NCBI GenBank assembly: GCA_035536995.1
Contig: DATLNB010000023.1
Coordinates: 103,004-167,003 of the forward strand
From: AV80 sp035536995
Lineage (GTDB): Bacteria; Verrucomicrobiota; Verrucomicrobiia; Chthoniobacterales; UBA10450
Length of the DNA stretch: 64,000 nt
Direction of reading: 5' to 3'
Shown here: in pieces, positions 50,218 to 58,701 of the stretch
Layout of the letters: each line of letters starts with the position of its first letter
Position numbering within the stretch: the first letter of the stretch is position 1
Made by a program: the position numbers and the translations under genes
The notes under the pieces: model-generated
Told to the model about the DNA's origin: nothing
The model's database searches: none
What the model saw: the letters and a program-made list of their open reading frames with translations, nothing else

Positions 50218-50838
50218 TCAATACGACGCGCCCGTGAGGGTGAACGTTATCGGGCATGTGACCGACGAAACCGTGCCCGGTTTGAAACGCCACCGCCGAA
50301 AGGCGGACAGCGCCGCATTGTCGAGGAAGGGGTTCCCGGTGCTTTCGCGCATGACGACGCCAGTAACGTTCCCGGTTCCTTCGTCCACCTGCATCTCCAC
50401 CACCCCTTTGCCCGTGATTTTTTGCCGGCGCGCTTCATAAGGGTATTCAGGTCGTGGTGCATTGAGGGCGAGGACTTTCGCCGAAGACCAGTTAAGCTTT
50501 CCGGGCGGGAGGCTGGCTCGCGGTCTGACCAGCGGACTCGCGGGTCGCAGCGCGGCCTTCCGAACAAGTGGGGGCGTCTGAGTTTCGTCCTGAAACAGAT
50601 ATTCGTTGGGCGAGGGCGGTGCCACGGGTTCGATTGCCTCCGGCGGAAGCTCGTCAGGGGCGGACGCCGGTTCGAACGTGATATCGGTGAACTTATCGGA
50701 CGGGCCCGGAGGAGCAGGCGGATGGCTACGATGCACGCTGGCAATCCCTATAGCCGCAAAATGAATGAGAAGAGCGGCAGCGAAGGCGACAACGGTTCGG
50801 GGTTTTCCCTTGGGCTGATACAATCGAGAGTGTGTCAT
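50218..50838 (-). CDS. TonB-family energy transducer
   Basis: A 206-residue TonB-like protein. It has an N-terminal anchor ('TVVAFAAALLIHFAAIGIAS') with the conserved His that contacts ExbB/ExbD, a Pro-rich spacer, and a C-terminal domain with 'PRPEYPYEARRQKITGKGVV', 'GVVMRESTGNPFLDNAALSA' and 'FRRWRFKPG'. It would couple proton motive force to outer membrane transporters. No ExbB, ExbD or receptor gene is adjacent. It is convergent with the receiver gene, with 3 bp between stops. Confidence 0.87.
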   Translation of the reverse strand: MTHSRLYQPKGKPRTVVAFAAALLIHFAAIGIASVHRSHPPAPPGPSDKFTDITFEPASAPDELPPEAIEPVAPPSPNEYLFQDETQTPPLVRKAALRPASPLVRPRASLPPGKLNWSSAKVLALNAPRPEYPYEARRQKITGKGVVEMQVDEGTGNVTGVVMRESTGNPFLDNAALSAFRRWRFKPGTVSSVTCPITFTLTGASY

Positions 50839-50886
50839 GACTGATCCTTTCGATCAGTCAGACACGCCGGCGCGGAAAATCTTAGC

Positions 50887-52950
50887 TTACCAAATCCGCA
50901 CCCGGCTGCCCGTCTCGATGAACAGCTTCTCGTCCGGCTTCACTTTAAAAGCCTCATACCACGCGTCGATGTTCCGGACGACGCCATTTACACGGTATTG
51001 CCGCGGCGAATGCGGGTCGCTCACCACCTGGCGGCGAATCGCGTCGTCCCGAAGTTTTCCGCGCCACGCCTGCGCCCATCCGAGAAAGACACGCTGCTCG
51101 CCGCTCAGTCCATCGATCACCGGCGCCGGTTTTCCTTTCAGCGAAGCGCGGTAAGCATCGAGCGCAATCACTACTCCGCCAAGATCGGCGATGTTTTCGC
51201 CCATCGTCAGCTCGCCATTTACTTTCGCGCCCGGCAGAGGCTCGAATTTTTCATACTGCTCGCCGAGAACTTTGGCCCGGGCCTCAAAGGTTTTCGCATC
51301 TTCCGCCGTCCACCAGTCATTGAGCTTCCCCTCGGCGTCGAACTTGCGGCCCTGATCGTCAAACCCATGGGTCAGCTCATGCCCGATCACGCCTCCAATT
51401 GCGCCATAGTTTATCGCAGGATCGGCGTTGGCATCGAACATCGGGGGCTGCAGAATTCCGGCTGGGAAAACAATGTCGCGCAGGGCGCCATTGTAAGCGT
51501 CGTTCGTCTGCGGCGTCATTCCCCAGTCGGTCATATCCACCGGACCCGCGAGCCGATTCACATAAAACGCCCAATCCGCGGCCGCCGTTCGGACGACGTT
51601 GCCCACGAGATCATCGGCCCGGATTTGGACTTTAGAATGATCGCGCGTCTTGTCCGGATAACCGACCTTGATGTTATAGGTGTCCAGCTTCTTGAGCGCT
51701 CGCGCCTTGGTCTCCTCGCCCATCCAATCAAGCGCCTTGATCCGCTCGTGCATCGCGACCTTCAGGTTCGCGACCAGTTCCTCGATCTTGGCTTTGGCCG
51801 CCGGCGGAAAATATTTGGCGCTGTAAAGCTCGCCCACTGCCCAACCAAGATTCCCGAAGCGATCGTATCGATCACCCGTTCCGTAATCTCCGCCGCCCAC
51901 CGCGTGGACGCCGCGTTTCCAACGAACGCGCTGCTCCGCCTGACCCGAGAGCGTCTTGTTCCGCATCTCGAAAAGCGCATCCACGAACCCTTTCGACAGA
52001 TAGGGTGCGGCATGGTCGGCAATGTTGAAAGCCTGCCAGGCCTGCAAGGTCTCGATCGGCGTCTTCTCGAAGATCTCGGCAATCTTTGGAAAGGCAGACT
52101 TCTCAGCAACAACCACGCGTTCCGCTTTATCCAGACCGGCTTGGGCGAGGAATGGCCGCCAGGCAAAATTCGGCGCCAACTTTTCCAGCTCGGCCAGCGA
52201 CATGGCGTTGTAGGTCGCGACTGGATCCCGCTGCTGGGTTTTGGTCCAGCTGGCGTCCGCGATCTTTGTCTCGAATTCTACGACCTCGGTTGCGCGCTTC
52301 TCCGCCTCCGGCCAATCGAGCAAGCGGAGGAGCTGCGCGGCGTAGGCCTGGTATTTTTCTTTTTTCGCCGCAAAATCCGGCTTCAGATAATAATCCCGGT
52401 CGGGCAATCCCAGCCCCGCCTGGCCGAGGTAAACCGTGTAGCGCTTCGGCTCTTTGATATCGACGTCGACGTAGATGCCGAAGATTCCACCATGAAAATC
52501 GGAGTTCTGCCGGCCCATTACTGCGGCGAGCGCTTCCCGGGTCCTGGCTGATTGGATTTCAACAAGTTTGCTTTTCAGAGGAGCCGGACCGGCTTTCTCC
52601 ACCGCCGCCTCGTCCATGAACGATTTGTAGAACGCCCCGACCTTGCCTTCGACCGTAGCGGGCTTTGGCTCAGCTTTCTTCGCGGCTTCCTCGAGAAGAT
52701 CGTGAAGACGCTGCTCGGTCAGGTCCGTCATCGCCAGCCGCAGGCTGTAAGCCGGTTTGTCTCCCGGAATCTGAACCCGGTCTAGCCAGGCCCCATTCGC
52801 GTAACGAAAGAAATCATCGCCCGGCCTGGCCTTGAGGTCCGCGCCTTCCGAATCGAAACCCCACGCGCCGTATTGCGGCTTCGCTTCGGGCTGAGCGAAC
52901 GCCCCAGTGAAAGACCAAACCAACCCGACCGCCACGAGACGCATTTTCAT
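50887..52950 (-). CDS. M13 (neprilysin/PepO-like) zinc metallopeptidase
   Basis: A 687-residue exported peptidase. Signal peptide 'RLVAVGLVWSFTGAFA'. The zinc site is 'IGHELTHGFDDQGRKFD' near residue 525, and the third ligand is the Glu of 'MGENIADLGGVVIALDAY'. The C-terminal block 'YRVNGVVRNIDAWYEAFKVK' and the final Trp are standard for M13. These enzymes cut oligopeptides of less than about 40 residues. A long antisense frame in this region is a shadow. It is followed by the TonB gene on the same strand, with 48 bp between. Confidence 0.95.
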   Translation of the reverse strand: MKMRLVAVGLVWSFTGAFAQPEAKPQYGAWGFDSEGADLKARPGDDFFRYANGAWLDRVQIPGDKPAYSLRLAMTDLTEQRLHDLLEEAAKKAEPKPATVEGKVGAFYKSFMDEAAVEKAGPAPLKSKLVEIQSARTREALAAVMGRQNSDFHGGIFGIYVDVDIKEPKRYTVYLGQAGLGLPDRDYYLKPDFAAKKEKYQAYAAQLLRLLDWPEAEKRATEVVEFETKIADASWTKTQQRDPVATYNAMSLAELEKLAPNFAWRPFLAQAGLDKAERVVVAEKSAFPKIAEIFEKTPIETLQAWQAFNIADHAAPYLSKGFVDALFEMRNKTLSGQAEQRVRWKRGVHAVGGGDYGTGDRYDRFGNLGWAVGELYSAKYFPPAAKAKIEELVANLKVAMHERIKALDWMGEETKARALKKLDTYNIKVGYPDKTRDHSKVQIRADDLVGNVVRTAAADWAFYVNRLAGPVDMTDWGMTPQTNDAYNGALRDIVFPAGILQPPMFDANADPAINYGAIGGVIGHELTHGFDDQGRKFDAEGKLNDWWTAEDAKTFEARAKVLGEQYEKFEPLPGAKVNGELTMGENIADLGGVVIALDAYRASLKGKPAPVIDGLSGEQRVFLGWAQAWRGKLRDDAIRRQVVSDPHSPRQYRVNGVVRNIDAWYEAFKVKPDEKLFIETGSRVRIW

Positions 52951-53007
52951 AGACAGCGCACGCTATCGCGCCGAGCGCGGCGAGCCAAACAATCTTATCC
53001 GCGATGG

Positions 53008-53394
53008 TTAGTGGCGGTCCGCCGGCACGTCGTACGTCGTAATTTCGAGCTGAACTCCGTCGGGATCACGAAAGTAGATCGAGTGCGAAACTTCGTGGTC
53101 CTCAAATTCGAAGTCGATCCCGCGGGCGCGAAGATCGTCCTGGGCAGATTCAAAATCGGCGCGGGTCGCGGCCCGCAACGCGAAATGTGAAAAGGCACCG
53201 CCCGTTGCCTTCTCTCCGTCATTCTTTCGCGGGAACAACGCGATGCAGGTGGACCCCAGACGGATAAAGATCGGAACGCCCGACCATTGACCGGGAAACA
53301 CATGCTCGAACCCCAGCGTGTCGATATACCACTGTTTCGTCGCTTCCGGCGAGACGCAGCGAAGCGCGATATGGTCAATCTGCTCGAGACGCAT
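53008..53394 (-). CDS. VOC-family (glyoxalase-like) protein
   Basis: A 128-residue glyoxalase-fold protein. It opens 'RLEQIDHIALRCVSPEATKQ', with the first metal His, and has 'FSHFALRAATRADFESAQDD' and 'GIDFEFEDHEVSHSIYFRDP', followed by 'DGVQLEITTYD', with the last metal Glu. The pattern of two His and a Glu suggests a metal-dependent enzyme such as a dioxygenase or lyase, with no further hint. It lies 12 bp from the Xaa-Pro peptidase-type gene, in the same direction and probably co-transcribed. Confidence 0.88.
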   Translation of the reverse strand: MRLEQIDHIALRCVSPEATKQWYIDTLGFEHVFPGQWSGVPIFIRLGSTCIALFPRKNDGEKATGGAFSHFALRAATRADFESAQDDLRARGIDFEFEDHEVSHSIYFRDPDGVQLEITTYDVPADRH

Positions 53395-53406
53395 ACGGAC
53401 GCCGCA

Positions 53407-54687
53407 TCACGGCAATTTCAGGATCGGAATGATCTCCGTCTGGATCGGTTGCCCTGTGACTTCGATCTCCTTTTCGCCGACGTAAACGTCAATCTCGGAG
53501 CGCACGCCGAATTTACCTTCCAGATAGATCCCGGGCTCGATGGAGAAACAAACTCCCGCCGTGATGAAACGCGAATCCCGCGTCTCGAAGTTGTCGATGT
53601 TGACACCGTTGCCGTGGCATTCCTCCCCGATTGAATGCCCGGTGCGATGCGTGAATTGTTCGCCGAACCCAGCCCGCTTGATCACCCCGCGGGAGACGTC
53701 GTCCACGTCCGCGCCCCGGATCTTTTTTCCTTCCCGCACATTTTTCCGGACGAACTCGCTCGCCGCATCGCGTGCTTCCCGGACAATGTTGAAAATTCGA
53801 ATGTGATCTTCCGGCACTGTCTCGCCGACAAAGCCGGTCCAGGTTTGATCGGTGCAGATGGCGTCCGGCTGACGGAGCTTGCTCACGATATCGAGGAGGA
53901 CGAAATCGCCGCGTTTAATCGGCGCCGCGCTTTCTTTTGTTGGGAAGTAATGCGGATTTGCGGCGTTGGCGTTGACCGCAACGATTCCGTTTTCCGGAGT
54001 CATGCCTTCCTCATCGAGACGCCGGGCAATGAATTGCTGAATGTCGTACTCACTCGTCGGCGTGTCGCCGCGAATTCTCCGGGCGATTTCGCCGAACGCG
54101 TCCATTAAGACGCGGTGCAACTTGTCCGAGCCCTCCACATGCGATCGCTTTTGCTCGGGGCTCAAGACCGCTTCGAATTGCTGGACCAACTCGGCGCTGG
54201 TCACGATCTCGACCCCGAAAGAGCGGATGAGCTCGATCGTCCCTGCATCGACTCGCGAAATGTAGGGGATGTCGTTCTTCGGCGAATATTGCATCGCCAC
54301 CCGCAGTTGCCCGGACTTTCCTGAAAGCGTTTCGCGCAGATGAGCGTGCTGTTCCTCCCAGCCACGATAAACAAGGCGTTGACCCGGCAGAGCATCGAGT
54401 TTTCCCCGCTCGATCGAATGCACGATCCTGGTTGGCTCTCCCTGGGCGGGGATGAAATAAAACCAGCGGCGCGAGCCTGAGGCCTTCTCGCCGAGTGTGA
54501 GAATGCGGAGAGCCAGCGGGTCGCTCCCGCGAAAATCATAAAAGAGCCAGCCGTCGATCTTCGCTGCCTGAAGCGCTTTCTGGATTTCGTTTACGCGTTC
54601 GGCGGGCGTCGGTTCAGCGCGCATGGGCGCGGCAAACATGGAGCAAAGAGAAATCGTCGCCAGCACGAAACGCTTGGTAGAATTCAT
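53407..54687 (-). CDS. M24-family Xaa-Pro aminopeptidase-like protein, exported
   Basis: A 426-residue exported peptidase with signal peptide 'STKRFVLATISLCSMFAAPM'. The pita-bread fold supplies the usual metal ligands: two Asp in 'GDFVLLDIVSKLRQPDAICT' and 'DQTWTGFVG', His in 'THRTGHSIGEECHGNG', Glu in 'VCFSIEPGIYLEGKFGVRSE' and the final Glu in 'RSEIDVYV'. It removes N-terminal residues before proline or is a related dipeptidase. The ATG at 54687 is preceded by an in-frame GTG. Upstream lies the 210-bp repeat block. Confidence 0.92.
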   Translation of the reverse strand: MNSTKRFVLATISLCSMFAAPMRAEPTPAERVNEIQKALQAAKIDGWLFYDFRGSDPLALRILTLGEKASGSRRWFYFIPAQGEPTRIVHSIERGKLDALPGQRLVYRGWEEQHAHLRETLSGKSGQLRVAMQYSPKNDIPYISRVDAGTIELIRSFGVEIVTSAELVQQFEAVLSPEQKRSHVEGSDKLHRVLMDAFGEIARRIRGDTPTSEYDIQQFIARRLDEEGMTPENGIVAVNANAANPHYFPTKESAAPIKRGDFVLLDIVSKLRQPDAICTDQTWTGFVGETVPEDHIRIFNIVREARDAASEFVRKNVREGKKIRGADVDDVSRGVIKRAGFGEQFTHRTGHSIGEECHGNGVNIDNFETRDSRFITAGVCFSIEPGIYLEGKFGVRSEIDVYVGEKEIEVTGQPIQTEIIPILKLP

Positions 54688-54775
54688 CACGCAAGGAAAC
54701 TACTTCAGGGAGTGGCGCGGCAAAAAGCCGGAAAGCGTTGCGGGGCGCCCGCAGATTCGACACAATTCCTGCTCT

Positions 54776-54827
54776 CGTTCCCAAGCTCCAGCTTGGGAAC
54801 GCACTTGTCCCGGAAGCTCAGGCTTCC
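54776..54827. repeat. Two-hairpin copy of the CGTTCCCAAGCT palindrome
   Basis: First hairpin: CGTTCCCAAGCT (54776-54787) with AGCTTGGGAACG (54790-54801), 12 bp with a 2-base loop. Second: GGAAGC (54812-54817) with GCTTCC (54822-54827). The order and spacing are the same as at 15144. Confidence 0.88.
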
Positions 54828-54884
54828 CAGGGTAGGGACAGGCGACGCAACCCACGCGAAGCTGGAGCTTCGGAGACAACGTCA

Positions 54885-54906
54885 TTCCCAAGCTGGAGCT
54901 TGGGAA
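54885..54906. repeat. Single-hairpin copy of the palindrome
   Basis: TTCCCAAGCT (54885-54894) pairs with AGCTTGGGAA (54897-54906). A further stem CGAAGCT/AGCTTCG lies at about 54857-54872. Both are inside the block flanked by the 41-base repeats. Confidence 0.8.
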
Positions 54907-54997
54907 CGAGGGTTGATGGAAGGGCAGCGATTAGGTCCCGGAAAGCGTTGCGGGGCGCCCTCAGATTCGACACAATTCCGCGTGACGATCCCGATCT

Positions 54998-55531
54998 ATG
55001 GCCAAGTATCTCGTCGTTAGCACCAGCGGTAACCCGGATAGCAACAGCCGGCGAATGGGCCGGATTGCCTTTCGGCGCCTGGAAAAAGCCGGAGTGAAAT
55101 GTGAGTGGCTCGACATCAGCGAGCTCGGGTTGCCGTTGTGCGACGCCGACACTTGCTACGCCCAACCCTCAGCTCAAAAGGCGAGCAAGGTGATCAAAGC
55201 GGCTGAGGGCATTTTGGTCGCAACTCCGGTCTACAACTACGATGTCAGCGCCGCCGCCAAGAACCTGGTCGAACTGACCGGAAGCTCATGGGAAGACAAG
55301 GTCGTTGGGTTTCTCTGCGCGGCCGGCGGGATGAGCAGCTACATGTCGGTAATGTCGTTCGCGAGCAGCCTGATGCTCGATTTTCGCTGCGTCATCATCC
55401 CGCGATTCGTTTACGCAACGGGCCGCGCTTTCGAGGGCGACGACTTGAAGGACACCGAAGTGGAAGAACGCATCCACAGCCTCGCGGATGAGCTCGTTCG
55501 ATTCACCACAGCCTTAAGAGCAGAAAAATGA
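54998..55531 (+). CDS. NADPH-dependent FMN reductase family protein
   Basis: A 177-residue flavodoxin-fold oxidoreductase. The FMN phosphate loop is 'VVSTSGNPDSNSRRMG', and 'ILVATPVYNYDVSAAAKNLV' with 'WEDKVVGFLCAAGGMSSYMS' completes the pocket. It probably reduces FMN, quinones or azo compounds with NAD(P)H. The stop overlaps the next start as ATGA. Confidence 0.92.
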   Translation: MAKYLVVSTSGNPDSNSRRMGRIAFRRLEKAGVKCEWLDISELGLPLCDADTCYAQPSAQKASKVIKAAEGILVATPVYNYDVSAAAKNLVELTGSSWEDKVVGFLCAAGGMSSYMSVMSFASSLMLDFRCVIIPRFVYATGRAFEGDDLKDTEVEERIHSLADELVRFTTALRAEK

Positions 55532-55941
55532 AAGCAGCCAGCACCGTCCGAACTCCGGCCCAGTATCTGGCCGCGCTGCCTGAGGAAAGGCGTGCGGACA
55601 TGACCGCTCTCCACAAGGCAATTCGCCAGGCCGCGCCATCGCTTAAGCCCTCGATCCAGTCCGGGATGCTCGGGTACGGCACCCTCGACCGCAAATGCGC
55701 CAGCGGTCGGGAAGGGGATGCTGCAGTCGTCGGGCTGGCCAGCCAGAAGAACAACATCAGCCTGTATCTCTGCGTCTCGGATGAAACCGGCTACCTGCCC
55801 GAGCAGAACAAGGACAAGCTCGGCAAAGTGGCCGTCGGACGCAGCTGCATCCGATTCAAGAAGCTGGCAGACCTTAACCTGAAAGCTGCTATGAAGCTGG
55901 TTGAGCAGGCTGCCCGGCTGACGCGATCCGCGGCCCGCTGA
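55528..55941 (+). CDS. DUF1801 family protein
   Basis: A 137-residue YdhG/DUF1801 protein. It opens 'TPAQYLAALPEERRADMTAL', with 'HKAIRQAAPSLKPSIQSGML', 'NNISLYLCVSDETGYLPEQN' and 'KVAVGRSCIRFKKLADLNLK'. These residues form a beta-grasp-like fold of unknown role, often next to oxidoreductases. It overlaps the FMN reductase gene by four bases, so both are from one transcript. Confidence 0.88.
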   Translation: MKAASTVRTPAQYLAALPEERRADMTALHKAIRQAAPSLKPSIQSGMLGYGTLDRKCASGREGDAAVVGLASQKNNISLYLCVSDETGYLPEQNKDKLGKVAVGRSCIRFKKLADLNLKAAMKLVEQAARLTRSAAR

Positions 55942-55942
55942 G

Positions 55943-56233
55943 CTACTTCCTCGTCCGGATCAGAACGGCGGCCACCTCAGCCGCGTCTACCGCTGCGTCG
56001 AAAAACTCGGCCCCGGTGAGCTGGGAGACGTGGACCACTTTGTCGCCGACCTTTTCAACTTTGCCGGCAATTTTCTCGCCCGAGCGCATCCGGAGCTCGA
56101 CGGTCTGGCCGAGGTTCTTCTGGAGGATGCCGAGGATGGTGTCGCTGGTTTGAAGGTCGATCTTGCCCTGGGCTAAGAGGTTGCCGCAAGCCAACGCGAG
56201 GAAGAGAACGGCAGAGATTGAAAAGCGTTTCAT
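55943..56233 (-). CDS. Small exported protein with SH3/Sm-like fold
   Basis: A 96-residue exported protein with signal 'ISAVLFLALACGNLLA'. The mature 75 residues form five predicted strands: 'LGQTVELRMRSGEKIAGKVE' and 'GDKVVHVSQLTGAEFFDAAV', a pattern of an Sm-like or SH3 barrel. A similar exported family occurs in Verrucomicrobia and Planctomycetes. The function is unknown. Convergent with DUF1801, one base apart. Confidence 0.8.
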   Translation of the reverse strand: MKRFSISAVLFLALACGNLLAQGKIDLQTSDTILGILQKNLGQTVELRMRSGEKIAGKVEKVGDKVVHVSQLTGAEFFDAAVDAAEVAAVLIRTRK

Positions 56234-56296
56234 GGCTCCTGTTCTGCCGAAGTGCGCGGTCGCAGGCGAGCGAAAAGTCGTGTGCTACAATTTCGC

Positions 56297-57013
56297 ATGG
56301 AAAATGTCGCGGAGAACCTGCTGGCCGTCCGGACCCAAATTGCCGAGGCGGCCAAGAGAAGCGGCCGTTCCTCAGACGAGATCGAGCTCATCGCGATTTC
56401 GAAAACGCATGAACCCGAAAAGGTCCGCGCCGCCTTCGACGCGGGCCAGGAAGTCTTCGGTGAAAGCAGAGTGCAGGAGGCACGGGCCAAAATTCCGTTG
56501 CTGCCGTCAGCCGCCCGCTGGCATTTCGTCGGGCGTCTTCAGCGGAACAAGATCCGGCACGCGCTACCGCTCTTTGAGCTTTTCCACAGCGTGGATTCAG
56601 TCGCCCTGGCGCGCGACATGAGCCGGATCGCGGAGGAAGAAGGATTGCGGCCGCGTGTTCTCCTCGAAGTGAACGTGGCAGGCGAGGGGAGCAAGATCGG
56701 GTTTCGCCCTGATTCGTTGCGGGCAGAGATGGAGCAGTTGCTCGAGCTTCCCGGGCTCACCCTCGAAGGGCTGATGACGATCCCGCCATTGGCTCCCGAG
56801 CCGGAAGCGTCGCGAAAACACTTCGTCGCGGTTCGCGAATTACGCGATGAGCTGGCGGCTGCGTTCTCTGTTGGTCTGCCCCATCTCTCGATGGGAATGA
56901 CCGGCGACTTTACCGTGGCGATCGAAGAAGGCGCGACTCTGGTCCGCGTCGGAACGGCGATCTTCGGCAAGCGCACCCCGATGCGCCTGCGAAAACCTCC
57001 GGACGAGCTCTGA
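56297..57013 (+). CDS. YggS-type pyridoxal-phosphate-binding protein
   Basis: A 238-residue PLP-binding protein. The Lys that binds PLP is in 'IELIAISKTHEPEKVRAAFD', followed by 'EVFGESRVQEARAKIPLLPS', 'WHFVGRLQRNKIRHALPLFE' and 'GLPHLSMGMTGDFTVAIEEG', with 'LVRVGTAIFG' at the end. Members balance PLP and amino acid pools without known catalysis. The ATG at 56297 starts the alpha/beta barrel correctly. Usually near pilT, proC or sepF genes; none of these is adjacent here. Confidence 0.93.
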   Translation: MENVAENLLAVRTQIAEAAKRSGRSSDEIELIAISKTHEPEKVRAAFDAGQEVFGESRVQEARAKIPLLPSAARWHFVGRLQRNKIRHALPLFELFHSVDSVALARDMSRIAEEEGLRPRVLLEVNVAGEGSKIGFRPDSLRAEMEQLLELPGLTLEGLMTIPPLAPEPEASRKHFVAVRELRDELAAAFSVGLPHLSMGMTGDFTVAIEEGATLVRVGTAIFGKRTPMRLRKPPDEL

Positions 57014-57087
57014 CCCGCCGCGCCGGCGCTCCTAAGCAACGGATAAGTCTCGGCGAGCGTGCCGCACTCCTTCGCGTAGATTGGGTC

Positions 57088-57399
57088 ATGCCGCTCGAAC
57101 TGAGAAACGTTCAGCTCATTGGGACCGAGCTCGCCATCAAATGGAGCGACGGCGTCGAATCGTATCTTTCGCTGGAAAGGTTTCGCCGCGCGTGTCCATG
57201 CGCGTTGTGCGGCGGCGAACCGGATGTGCTCGGGAATATCTCGCGGCCGGACGTCAATTACACTGCTTCCAGTTTCGAGCTCACGGGCTGGCAAATCGTC
57301 GGCGGTTACGCCCTCCAGCCGCGTTGGGCGGATGGGCATCAGACCGGGCTTTATTCGTTCCAATACCTTCGGCGGCTAACGGCCGAGCCCGGGCCATAG
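57088..57399 (+). CDS. DUF971 family protein
   Basis: A 103-residue protein equal to the N-terminal domain of gamma-butyrobetaine hydroxylase-like proteins. It has 'LAIKWSDGVESYLSLERFRR', Cys in 'ACPCALCGG' for zinc, and 'GYALQPRWADGHQTGLYSFQ' with 'YLRRL'. As a stand-alone protein it may handle iron-sulfur cluster cofactors (inference from related small proteins). It follows the YggS gene on the same strand. Confidence 0.9.
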   Translation: MPLELRNVQLIGTELAIKWSDGVESYLSLERFRRACPCALCGGEPDVLGNISRPDVNYTASSFELTGWQIVGGYALQPRWADGHQTGLYSFQYLRRLTAEPGP

Positions 57400-57452
57400 G
57401 CCGGAGCAAGCCAGCGGGTACCTTGACTGCTCTGTTAAGGTTTACTTCCCGC

Positions 57453-57614
57453 ATGAGGCGATCGATCAAAGCTGCGTTTTTGCTTCTCGTTTTCTCCGTC
57501 TGCGCTCTCGGCGTCGTGTTCTCGCCCAAGGGGACCGCTAAAGAACGCGAACCTGAGACGCAACTTCTGCCGGTAAATAACCGCGCTCCGCATCGCGTTT
57601 GGTTGCGGGCCTGA
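57453..57614 (+). CDS. Possible 53-residue secreted peptide
   Basis: A short ORF encoding a hydrophobic segment ('IKAAFLLLVFSVCALGVVFS') then a charged tail ending in 'VNNRAPHRVWLRA'. The first part looks like a signal peptide, but the mature tail would be about 28 residues. It lies between DUF971 and the convergent manA gene. Function unknown; could be spurious. Confidence 0.4.
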   Translation: MRRSIKAAFLLLVFSVCALGVVFSPKGTAKEREPETQLLPVNNRAPHRVWLRA

Positions 57615-57633
57615 CCGCCCCCTGCAATTCGCA

Positions 57634-58608
57634 TCAGCCCGCCTTGGGCATCGTAATCCGCAGGATCGTTGTGTGTGGGGTCCGCGGAATTAACTGCCGA
57701 TCGGCTAACGATGCCGGAATCAAACAGAACTCGCCGGCGCGGCGTTCGAGTCCCGCGCACCCGAACGATCCGGAAATGCAACAAACAATCGCGAACTCGC
57801 CCTCTGCTGCAGCCTGGCGCGGTTCGGTCAGCTCCCATCGCTCCACTTCAAAGAGATCGTGGCGCACGAGTGTCTCTCCTTCCGGTTCCAGCAACGGAGG
57901 CTCGCGATCGGAGAAATCGACGCACTGCATCGCCTGCGGAATATGCATCTGCCGCGCGGCCTTTCCTTCCCTCGAACGGTCCCAATCGTAAATCCGGTAA
58001 GTGGTGTCGCTGTTCTCCTGAATTTCCACGATGACAAGGCCGGCCCCGAGCGCGTGGATCCGGCCGCTCGGCAGAAAAATCGCGTCGCCGGAGTTAACCT
58101 CGACGGTGTGCAGGTATTGCTCGGGCTTTCCGTGATCGAGGGCGTCCTTGAATTTCTCTGCCGTGACCTCGGCCTTGAAGCCGGCATAAATGCGCGCCTT
58201 GGGAGCAGCGTGGGTGACGTACCACATCTCAGTTTTTGATTCCCCCCCGAGCTTTTCCGCGACCGCAGCCGGTGGATGGACCTGGAGAGAAAGATTCTCC
58301 TGCGCGTCGAGCAATTTCACGAGGATCGGGAACCGTGCAGACCCAGTCCGGCGCGGATTGTCGGGAACGTCGCCGAAGATCTCTCGCCGATAATTCTTCC
58401 AAAGCTGCTGCAGGGTTGTCCCCCGAAAGGGCCCGTCGTGAACAACGCTTTGCGCTTCGACGCGATCTACGATCTCCCAGGATTCCCCAATCAACGCGGC
58501 TGAGGGCAAGCGTTTGCCGTAGAGCGACTCGAGGTGGCGTCCACCCCAGACGCGTTCCATAAAGATCGGCTCGAAAACGAGCGGTTGAGAGAGATTTGCT
58601 ACGGCCAT
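57634..58608 (-). CDS. manA: Class I mannose-6-phosphate isomerase ManA
   Basis: A 324-residue cytoplasmic zinc enzyme that interconverts fructose-6-phosphate and mannose-6-phosphate, feeding GDP-mannose for glycans. The metal site is made of His in 'LSLQVHPPAAVAEK', Glu in 'KTEMWYV' and His in 'LPSGRIHALGAGLVIVEIQE'. It has the short bacterial form of about 320 residues. The ATG at 58608 starts the conserved region 'QPLVFEPIFMERVWGGRHLE'; an upstream Met at 58650 exists. It diverges from the VanZ gene. Confidence 0.93.
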   Translation of the reverse strand: MAVANLSQPLVFEPIFMERVWGGRHLESLYGKRLPSAALIGESWEIVDRVEAQSVVHDGPFRGTTLQQLWKNYRREIFGDVPDNPRRTGSARFPILVKLLDAQENLSLQVHPPAAVAEKLGGESKTEMWYVTHAAPKARIYAGFKAEVTAEKFKDALDHGKPEQYLHTVEVNSGDAIFLPSGRIHALGAGLVIVEIQENSDTTYRIYDWDRSREGKAARQMHIPQAMQCVDFSDREPPLLEPEGETLVRHDLFEVERWELTEPRQAAAEGEFAIVCCISGSFGCAGLERRAGEFCLIPASLADRQLIPRTPHTTILRITMPKAG

Positions 58609-58701
58609 TGTTGCGCGTCTGTGTTGGAGCCTCCAGGGCGGGCGTTTCACAGAAACGCCCTACAATTCTCGCGGGGCGCGATTAGCACAAGCGCCCGCCT
58701 T

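Larger units (their letters stand above)
54729..54979. repeat. Duplicated 41-base direct repeats flanking a palindrome block
   Basis: The 41-base segment at 54729-54769 recurs at 54939-54979 with one mismatch, exactly 210 bases apart; both contain 'AAAGCGTTGCGGGGCGCCC' and 'AGATTCGACACAATTCC'. Between the copies lie palindromes of the CGTTCCCAAGCT family. This 307-base gap between divergent genes holds no coding frame. It may be a tandem duplication or an inserted element bracketed by a long target duplication. Confidence 0.85.

Noticed and set aside
50998..52551. 517-codon open frame on the + strand
   Set aside because: It lies antisense to the M13 peptidase, whose zinc motif and family blocks are clear. 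The antisense product is Arg/Pro-rich with no domain, a common by-product of high GC.
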